From contig CM032669.1 in assembly GCA_019095985.1 (NCBI GenBank), positions 31,965,420 through 32,029,419 of the forward strand: DNA of 64,000 nucleotides. The letters are read 5' to 3'. How positions within the stretch are numbered: the stretch's first letter is position 1; the number at the start of each line of letters is the position of its first letter. The notes under the pieces are model-generated. The model was given only the letters and a program-made list of their open reading frames with translations, ran no database searches and was not told where the DNA came from. Source of the DNA: Streblospio benedicti (lineage: Eukaryota; Annelida; Polychaeta; Spionida; Spionidae). Both the position numbers and the translations under genes were made by a program. Below are positions 55,523 through 64,000 of the stretch, piece after piece.

Positions 55523-58500
55523 AGGAGCTCTGTTTGTCCAACTCTCTATCTTACTCCATCACAAACCGTTAATTAATACAGATAGGTAGGTCTGGGATGG
55601 TTGTTTTTATTGTATCAAAATGTGTATTTTACTAATCTGGATTTTAAAAAATCATTGCATAGTGGAGTACAGTGAAGTTTGATCATTTTAGAAGCCATTA
55701 GCCATGAATTTCACTGGTGTGCATTTCACTGGTGTGCGTGTTGAGAAAGTGTGTTGTCTTTACCACTCCCCACTGTATTGCAGACATACTTTTTTCAGGT
55801 ATATTGTATCAATGAATTTGCAACTTTCACGATATTTATGATAGACAAACTTACCGGTTTGCTGTTCTTGTTTCAGTTGTTGTCCAGACACTTTTCTTTT
55901 AATTGTAGGAATGAGCTGGAAAATATGTATCTGTTAGAAATGCATTCAATTATTGTATGAATATGTTCTTGCACTGCAACTGACTAAAATGGTTGACAGT
56001 TAACTCTCGGAATTTTGACCACTTTGTATTTTTCGTGCAATCACAGTCGGTTATTGTAAATCATTTAACAGCGACACTTAATTATTTTTCTAAAAGGCCC
56101 CGTATTCCAATGAACTTTTAAAAGAGTTGTAATTCGTTGAGAACTGTAAATATTGAAGACCAAAAATTTCAGTTACGTACTTGTTGAAACATATATGGCC
56201 CGGTTGATTCTTGACCACCAGAAACATATGATGCCATATCTGTCCCACGTGTCTTTGATAAGTTACCATTCAAAATATTGATAATCCAGCTATATTTTAA
56301 AATCCTTCTACATTTGATATTTGCACCAAATGCACATTCCTGTAGTGATCTGACGTGAGATGCTGAGCATATGCACTTTTTTGTTAATGGAATGATCTTT
56401 CATTACGCATTATTATGAGATTGCACCTACCAAACCGGCGATCGCCAGAGACCAGACTATTCTTACCCCATAATTACATCCCCTTGCTAATGGCTAATAA
56501 GTTCTAATTTTTCTTTGTTATATCCTGTCATGATTATGGTTACTTAGCAACAGTGTGCTGCGAAGAGACCTTCAGCGTCTGTAGTGTTGGTCATTTTTCT
56601 AATTACAGTTGACGACTCGTTGGGACATGCAACAATAGCAGCCCAGCAATACTAGTATTATTAAGTCCCAGTAATAGAGCAACTACTTTTTTCGAACCCA
56701 TGCAAAGCGTACAATTTGTATGCGTTTCCATAACAAAGTGGTTCATTTGATTTGGGGCTTAAGTTTTTTCTGGACTGTAGTGCTATACGTTTGCGATGTG
56801 GTCGGTACACGTGGTAGATGTTAATCTATGGTTATTTACGTGTACTTTTTACAAAAGAGGTTTAGAAGTGTAATTCGCCACAGTGTATCATGCATGGAAA
56901 GTATCCATTATTCACGTAATGGAATAACAGAACTATTGTACTCTCTTAGACTGTCATCATAACAAATAAAGACAGCAAAGGCCATGCTCACCAAGATTAG
57001 ACCTAGCCATTACATGTAGATACATTTGTAAACTGGTAAACTTCAAAAGAGGGTTCCTATTCCATAAAACATCTCCCTTGTGCAAACATTAACATCATCC
57101 TTGGCCACAACCGGACTTGCGGACATTTTGGCCACGCGTTTTTACCCCAGGTCGGCTGTGTCTGATGTGGCAACGGTAAAGCCATGGGCATCCGTAACTC
57201 GAAAGCAGTACTATCTCAGTGCGGCAGCAGGGGGAGTAAATTGGATTTCTTTACTCTCGTTCATTGGAGTGACAGTGAGTACAACATGCGTTGAATGTGC
57301 GTTGTTCTTACGTATAATTTGCCTTGTATGCACTGTGTGATTCCCTAAGCACGGCATTCATAAAGGGAAAGCTCTGTGCCAGTACTGTATCTGTACCGAC
57401 AACGTGCAGTTAAATCCTTTGCATATATACGACACTTTGTGCACGGTCTCAGTGCTGCCTACTGGCAGACCAATGGTGAATTTGCCGTAGCGTAAGTTTG
57501 ACATGTCAAAACTTCTGCTTTCACCGTACGGCCTAGAGAAACTACGTTTGCCGCACTGAAGACACGTCCTGCTAAGTTTTTTGGCATTAGATTGACCGTG
57601 CAGACTGGTGTGCCCTACACATAACTGCAAATGGAAAGCATGAATTTTAGATTGTGCTTTTGATGGATAGATGTTTAGTCTGAGCTTAAATGGGATTTTT
57701 CGGATCTAAATAGATTTCGGGTTATGACAAACAATGTTGCTATGCTATATGCCCTGATGCACTTCTGGCTTGGATAATGAACAAGCACATATATTTGAGG
57801 TGGTGCATCATTAAAATGCCCTAGATGGGGTGTAGATGGTTTAACCTATGCAACATATTGTCTTTCTAACTGGGTAATAAATGTATTCAAATTGTTAGGA
57901 GGGGTGGCTGGTATATGGAAACCACGAGGCGAGTAAGCACATCATGTAAGTGAATTTCGTGGAGGTGACTGTGCATACTTGTAAGTTAAAAGATATATGT
58001 GAACGGGTAATGGACTGGCGTAAGTGTTTGTTTTTGTACATAATCCAAACATAACTAAATCCAACAAAAATAACTTCATGATTAGGTTTGGGACTATATA
58101 AACATTGCACTAAGGATTCTTTAAGGGATGATATGATTGAGGTGAATTTGAAACGTTATCTACTACTTCATGCTGATGATAGTAATTCTTGCTGAAATAC
58201 TCGGTCACTACATAACAAAGGGCTATTGATAGTCAGATACATTGTTATTATACAACTAATAATGTATAAGTTAATACAAAACATGGTAATTTTTGCCAGG
58301 GGACTAAGAAGATATCAATTGTCCATGTAAAAGTATTTGTTCTATGATTTCTTATTTATAATTACATGTCTATAATCATTGTTTTGGTTTGTATATTATT
58401 ATTTTTTTTTCTGTTAGGCAGAGGTTCCAAAGTTTGCTGGTGGAGGAGTATGTGCTGGCATGTTTGATATTTTTGCAATCTGTTGAGTATATTCTATGCT

Positions 58501-58929
58501 ATTGTCTTAGAGGTACCAGATATATTTGCTCAGTGTGGCGTGGCATTTCCTTTTTTCGTTATTGTAGCTGTGCTTGTGTGTGGTGTATCTTCATTTTTTT
58601 CTTTCATATTTTGTATGTGCAGTTTTTATTAATCTTTGTCGCGCTTGCTGTGTTGCTATCTCCTTTGTTGTTGTTGTTTGTAATTATTGTTATCATTATG
58701 ATCCATTATCAACACCAATAGGAAAGCAAGAACAGGGTCCTGACCATCAAGATTTACATGTCAGCAGCTGCTGATCTCTTAATCCTTGTGTTGTAATGTT
58801 TTGATTCATGCTCTGTATTATATTGTAGCATGTGTTGGGTTCTTGTATTTTACTAAAATGCAGCACTCATTGTCTTATGTGTTTGTGGACGTTCCATTTT
58901 GACAATATCAGTATAAGAATAACAGTTTG
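55523..58929. other. 3.4 kb with no supported gene
   Basis: AT-rich. Short frames at 57080-57340 (plus) and 57358-57630 (minus) have no recognisable domain or splice context. 58389-58721 is a T-rich hydrophobic frame. No repeats stand out. Confidence 0.45.
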
Positions 58930-59235
58930 TTGGGTATTAGTCTCGACACGAAGAAGTGGACCTTCAAAAATGGCGCTCCGGTTTTTATATGGAGTGTCAC
59001 CGAGTCCGGGGAATACCTGCCGGGTTAGAAGGTCCCAAATGTGCCAGAGTCTGACACAGAATTCATACTACTCCCTGTACCCGAGCGCCCTAATGACGTT
59101 GCAATACAGGGAGTAAACTGAACCCAGTGCGCTCTGTGTCACACTCCGAGACCATTCTACCCCCGGTAAACACAAAGTGATGACGTACGCACCCGGAAAC
59201 TGCGACCCCCATATCAAAACACACCACACTCCTCC
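58930..59235. repeat. Large imperfect inverted repeat
   Basis: Central arms TACTCCCTGTA (59069-59079) and TACAGGGAGTA (59105-59115) are perfect. Outside them, GAGTCTGACACAG pairs loosely with CTGTGTCACACTC, and a GGTTTTTATATGG-like arm near 58979 with CCATATCAAAAC near 59210. Possibly an old MITE or a retroelement end. Confidence 0.5.
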
Positions 59236-59516
59236 CTTCCAGACACACCGAACCATTTTATTTTAAATCATACAGGAGTTTTACTGTTACACGGCAATAA
59301 CATGTTAACAACGTAACACTTCAGTAACAATAACAATAAAACCGCATAACAACAATATAATAAAGTAACATTTCAATAACAATAACAATGACGATAAAAC
59401 AGCATAACAACAATATACCAGTCTACCATAGCAAAAAAGAAAGCAGACTATTTCACCGTAGACAATGTAACATTAGCACTTACAACAAGATCACTATAAA
59501 CAATATCGACGTCTCA
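59236..59516. other. AT-rich spacer with AACAAT repeats
   Basis: TAACAATAACAATAAAAC-type text occurs at about 59327 and 59370. No gene. Confidence 0.4.
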
Positions 59517-61015
59517 CTACAGCTGCTCTGTCGTGGCAGTGTACTGCGTGGTATCCTCTACCATCAGCAGATAGAGACTGACAGTCCTGGTGGTAGTTGT
59601 GTAGTGATATGCCCAATGCATGAACTCCCACAGTTCATCCAAAGAAACGTTTGCCCAGTCATCTTGGAGTGGAGGCTGCGCTGGCTGCTCTGATATTGGC
59701 TCCACGGTCACCCGGTTTGGCTGCTCCTCTGGTGCTGGCTCTATGGTCACCGGGGCGAGGTACCCAGGTCCTCCGGGGTTGCGGGCTCGTCCGTTCCGGC
59801 AGGGCTGCAGCCATCAGTGGTTACGAGCTGGATCGAACTAGTCTGGAGATAGGGCTGCTACCTCAGGCGGTGATGCTGGACGTACAACCCTTGGGGGTGT
59901 CCTTTCAACCTCTGTGGTGTTTTCACTGCCGGGCTGGTCTCATCGGCTTCTGCGGCACTGCGCCAGTGGTGGTCCCCATCTCAAGGGTCGCTTACGTCGA
60001 GAGCCCTAACAAAAGAAGAGTGACATACTTATACATATTTTACATTTCAACCTTCCTTCAGTACGAGTGCAGGTGCGAAGTAGGTGAGTGCAAAGTTAAA
60101 ATTGGAAAACGTCTGCCAAATGAGACAGCCTTTTAACTTCTCTCCCACTTCTGACTGTTCTGGTTGTGGCTGTTCTCTCTTCCTCCGGCTCGGCCTGGGT
60201 GCCTGCAACCTCAACCACTTCGTCAGGCTGGGGATTACTGCCTGTATGTGGTTTGAAATGGTTATGGTGTACCACGTGGCTTTTGGGTCCTTTCTTGATT
60301 CGTACCAGCCAGTCTAACAGCACCTGCACAACTGGATATGGGCCCACCCATTTGGCGGACAGTTTGGGGCTCAGCCCTTTGTACCTCCTGGTTTCTTTGA
60401 GCCAGACCTGGTCCCCCACAGAATACTTCAGCTGATGTCTTCCCCGGTTATATTGCCTCTCCTGCCGTTCTTGGCTCTGCTGACCATACTTTCTGGCTAA
60501 CTCGTGGACCGCTTCCAATTTGAGTTTTAGCTGAAACACAAAGGGTTGGCGTACCTCTGAACCAGGAGTGACGTGGGACAGCAGATGCGTAGGCAGTAGG
60601 ATTTCCTGACTGATCATCATGCATGGCGACGTTTGGGTGGTCTCATGCACTGAAGAGCGGTAGGCCATCATTACCCACTGAAGATGAGCATCCCAGTCAC
60701 GCTCTTGATCCTGCACCATCTTTGCTAGCATGGCTTGCAGGGTGGTGTTGAACCTCTCCACCAACCCATTACTTCGAGGGTAATATGGACTGCACCGTTT
60801 TTTTTTCATGCCTAGCAACATTGGTCCGAATGGATGACCTCCGGGACACCAAATATGCTGACCCAATCCTTCAGGAGGGCCTCCGCCACAGTCTCTGGCT
60901 CCATGTTGGCCATTGATGCGGCTGCACACGACTTGGAGAAGTAATCTGAAATTACAAGAATAAATTTGTTCCCCCGTTCACTGCCAGGGAGCGGTTGTCA
61001 CAAGATCCCCTGGGG
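59517..61015 (-). mobile_element. Ty3/Gypsy relic 2 (integrase end)
   Basis: Minus-strand fossil. The frame 60929-60096 holds the end of the integrase core (YYPRSNGLVERFNTTLQAML, WVMMAYRSSVHETTQTSP), the connector (LARKYGQQSQERQERQYNR), a DQVWLKE strand and the GPY/F module (SAKWVGPYPVVQVLLDW), then VHHNHFKPHTG and an acidic tail. Further minus-strand polyprotein-tail text continues to about 59517. The rest of the element is absent. Different lineage from the 30-32 kb relic. Broken, about three breaks. Confidence 0.88.
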
Positions 61016-61608
61016 AGCGGGTCAGGTGAAGTATTGTTGGGCCTGATGATCCCCAACCAGACAGTAACTGAACTATGCTTAAATAATACAAGTTTATTTC
61101 ACAGAATAATTTTACAATAAAGTAGTTATATGTAATAAAAATATTGTAGTAGGAGGGTTATTATAATACTTAATTATACACTAGATCAAAACACAAACAA
61201 ATAGAATTTCCAATGGTGTCCTTCAAAAGTCCTTCACATGCCCTTCACATCTGCCACGCCCAACTGGTCCACGAGTTCAGTCAAAATATAGCCATGCATG
61301 TACCACGTTCACCAATAGCTCTTGAGCGCTCCACTTTCCTTGCAGACACCAGCAGAATGTAGGCCCAAAATGATTGGGTGTCCAGTTGCTTGCAAATCCC
61401 GAAATTATATCTTTGACACAATCCTAAAATACTTCCAAATCATTTTCCAGTTATTGAAATGCTTCCTAAGACTTTAAAACCACTTTTCCCGCACCTTTTC
61501 CAAATTACTTGCTTCTCACATGACAGCTGAACACCCAATGACTTCAACCACATACTCAATCACAAGACTGATTACTATATACTACTGCCCACGGGCAGAC
61601 TGCCACGC
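61016..61608. other. Spacer, no gene seen
   Basis: AT-rich, with AATAAAG-type text near 61118. It separates the Gypsy relic from the plus-strand gag-like block and could include the latter's leader. Confidence 0.4.
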
Positions 61609-64000
61609 TTGGCAGATGATCACACCAAGCTGGATCCACTGGTCGTATGCGGGCCAGCAAATGCCGCGAAATTCAAGGATCGAGGGCACAAGGGACTAGA
61701 CGCGATATTCGAACACTGGGTGCATTTTCACATGCACGAGGGGCGGTGTCTCGTAGCACCGTGTTGCACACGTGGGGCCATCTCGCCACGTCGCAGTGTA
61801 AGGGCCGGACTTTCCCTTCAATTTCAGCTGCTGGCGGATCATCTTCTCCGGGAACATCAAACAGAGATGGAGGAGGCGACGGGAGCTGCGGTGTTATTCG
61901 ATCGCCAGGAAAGCCGGGCGCCGGAGGAGTCACCATGGACAACAGAACAACCGACCAGCAGGATACATCGATCTCGGAGCAGTGGAGTTTTCGGACTTGA
62001 GCACTATTGCTCAGTACGTCATGAACGAGCGGATGCAGCTTTTATGACCAGCGCATCCGTGTCCTCCGCATCCTGGGACGTCGTCGATGGTTTTCTCACA
62101 GCATGCTCACCCGAGCACTTGTGGGCTTTCACCTCAGACAGTTCGATTACAAGGCACAGCTGGTGGCATAAAGACCACATCCGGTGGCTGGAGCACTGCA
62201 AGACCACCTGGATTTGATGGACTGTCAAGCAGGAGTCTTACTCAGCGACTGCGCCCGCCCCTGAAGGAAGGATACAGTGCTGCCGCCGAAGTCAACCGCA
62301 GGCACAACGACCACAGGGAACAGGACTCAAGAAGGGAGGCGGATCCACCAACAGGATGGGTCCCAAGCGCCTCCCTGGAGCAGCACGACTGCCTACCCAT
62401 GGACCCACCACCACGGAACGCCATGTTAGCAGTGCTGGGACAGCGACCCAAAGACCAAAGTCAGCCGAGACAACACCCGGCCCGACACCCACCTACGTCC
62501 TTGCTGGACGGGCGACAGTGACCTATGTCCACTGCAGTCTACACGGTGGGGAGTTCGTCGAGCCTACCCCGGGGATGTGGCCATGGCTGGCCCCCGAGTC
62601 TACGACCGACCGCAGCAGTTGCCCAGGCAGTGGAGTCGTTGGGACCACGTGAGATCTCAACCACGAGCAGGGAAGAGGAACTGGCCTGACTCACACTCGA
62701 GGAGCCCGCCAGGAGCACGGAAGACTCAGAAGAGAGTCTTAGGCACAGGAGTGGCAGGATCGAGCTGTGCGTGCGGAGAATGAACTCCGCACTCTACGGG
62801 CACAGTACTCCAGGGCCATTGCTGAGCATCAGTCCGCTGTCGAGAGATGGACGCACGACCGGGAAGCGCTGGTAGCAGATGAGCTCAACAGCAGAGCGGC
62901 AGCCCGGAAGTACAAGTTCCAGCGGAATGACGCCGAGAAACAGGTCAAGTCCCTGACGGAAGAGGTGGACGAGCTACGCACGTGTGTGTCCCAGCTGACG
63001 GACGCCAACCAGGAGTTAGAGACTCAGGTCCCCACGCTACAGGACGAGCTGCTGACCCAGGCACGCAGCCGGATTATGGAGCTGGAAGAGGAATTGGAGC
63101 CACTTTGCTAGGGCGCAGACTACAACTTTCCCAACGGGAAGTGTTGTGGGCTTCACAGGGATCAGTTCCCGGCTACCCGGCTGTAGACAGGAAAGCTCTG
63201 GAGCAGGCGTGGACACAGGTCGCCAATGCTCTGAAGACGCAGCAACGGGAGTTTGTGGAAGCGTGGGACGAAGTTGATCATCGAGTCCAAAAAGATCCCG
63301 AGTACGATGCCTACAGCGCCATGTATCAGCGATCAGATCGGCCTGGTCGCTGAGCAGGACGCCGCACCTTTCATTCCAGGAGTGCGACCCGCACATTGGT
63401 GGGATCCAGCCGCGATCCACCTCCCACATTGAAGTCCAGGAAACGGATACTACCGTGAGCGCAGCGGTGTCTAAGCTGCGTACTAAGATGCCCGCCAAGG
63501 ACCAGGAGCTGCAGATAGCTAGGCAGCTCGCAGCACGACAGGCAGGTGAGGTTAGGGAATACGCTAGCCGCGAGGATAGAAACACTGCCAGTTTGCGTTC
63601 CATTTCAGGGACATTCAGAGCCATCGCAGATTCGTTGGAGCGGCTGGGCAAATACGATGCCGCCAGAGATGAAGGTGAGGCCCGTACTCTTCGTGAAGTG
63701 CGCAGTCTGAATAGTCACCTCGACAATCTACGCGACACCCTCGAGGATGCTCATGAAGCAGCTGCCAGTTTGCCGAGGAGAGGGCTACAGCAGCTGACGC
63801 CCACCGGAGGCATGCAATGCTGACGCTGGAGAGCTTGGGGGTAACTCCTCCACAACGTGTGCTCTCACCGTTGTCAGCAGCTGGATCCAGTCGACATGGG
63901 TCCCATACAGGATTGCCAGGACCGCTCTGGCAGTCATCACGAACCGCTTCCATTGTGTTTTCAGACGAAGAAGACCACCAACAGATTGACGCGGATGACT
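61609..64000 (+). mobile_element. Three-frame gag-like block, copy 2, runs off the window
   Basis: Plus-strand, diverged copy of 47269-51148 with the same order. Cys/His part (61609 on): TKLDPLVVCG, IFEHWVHFHMHEGRCLVAPCC, ADHLLREHQTE, matching KMDPLMACG, IEHWAHFHMKAGRCFSAPCC and VQHLIEAHREE of copy 1. Coiled coil (62767-63111): NELRTLRAQYSRAIAEHQ, EKQVKSLTEEVDELRT. Then SQREVLWASQGS and LEQAWTQVANALKTQQREF with DPEYDAYSAMY, matching SRSEVLWGSTGS and ATWAALSDLMREQKQDV with ADPYPAIY. More broken than copy 1 (about five breaks), so probably older. GC-rich. Unclassified. Confidence 0.55.

Noticed and set aside
57080-57630. Two short frames, one on each strand
   Set aside because: No domain, no splice context and no homology to other parts of the window.
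58389-58721. Hydrophobic 110-codon frame resembling a membrane protein
   Set aside because: The sequence is T-rich and the hydrophobicity follows from composition alone.

Overview
The window is animal nuclear DNA, most likely from a marine invertebrate (a lophotrochozoan or an invertebrate deuterostome; I cannot decide which). Evidence: spliced genes with GT-AG introns, AT-rich intergenic DNA, and a dense mixed load of non-LTR retrotransposons, Penelope-like elements, DIRS-like elements, Ty3/Gypsy relics, a hAT DNA transposon and short inverted-repeat elements. There are three 100-N scaffold gaps (10087, 43138, 55423). No rRNA gene, intact tRNA gene or CRISPR array is visible.

Layout. 1-6.3 kb: two minus-strand LINEs; the second is a near full-length CR1-like copy with a zinc-finger/coiled-coil ORF1. 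6.8-10.8 kb: a hAT transposon with both ends and an 8-bp target duplication, a spliced but damaged transposase, and subterminal CCCGCACCC motifs. 10.9-20.5 kb: LINE fragments, two Penelope-like remnants each bounded by inverted repeats, and a LINE ORF1 relic that fuses a zinc knuckle to a NADAR domain. 21-25.6 kb: two unrecognised minus-strand coding regions, one of them an open 338-codon frame. 25.7-27.5 kb: a three-unit tandem repeat whose third unit is split by a LINE. 29-32.2 kb: a small zinc-finger gene with an apparent 39-nt intron, next to a Ty3/Gypsy pol relic.

32.3-35.8 kb holds the best host genes: a two-exon protein kinase (CMGC-like) and an exon of a Ser/Asp/Glu-rich acidic protein, both minus strand. 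Frame breaks in both genes lie at or near homopolymers, so base-calling error is as likely as pseudogenisation. 37.6-41.9 kb: a second LINE type with ORF1, endonuclease and reverse transcriptase. 42.7-43.4 kb: an inverted-repeat element and a false duplication across a gap.

44.7-55.4 kb is a nest of retroelement fossils: a DIRS-like element whose gag and RT parts are separated by about 7 kb of inserted DNA (a three-frame gag-like block, a tRNA-like sequence within a duplicated 300-360 bp unit), then a second DIRS-like gag. 55.5-59 kb has no gene I can support. 59.5-61 kb is a second Gypsy integrase relic, and 61.6 kb to the window end is a second, diverged copy of the gag-like block seen at 47-51 kb.

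The genes do not form a pathway. The strongest unexplained material is the NADAR-bearing LINE ORF1, the duplicated three-frame block of unknown affiliation, the 338-residue protein, and the Penelope remnants with inverted terminal repeats.
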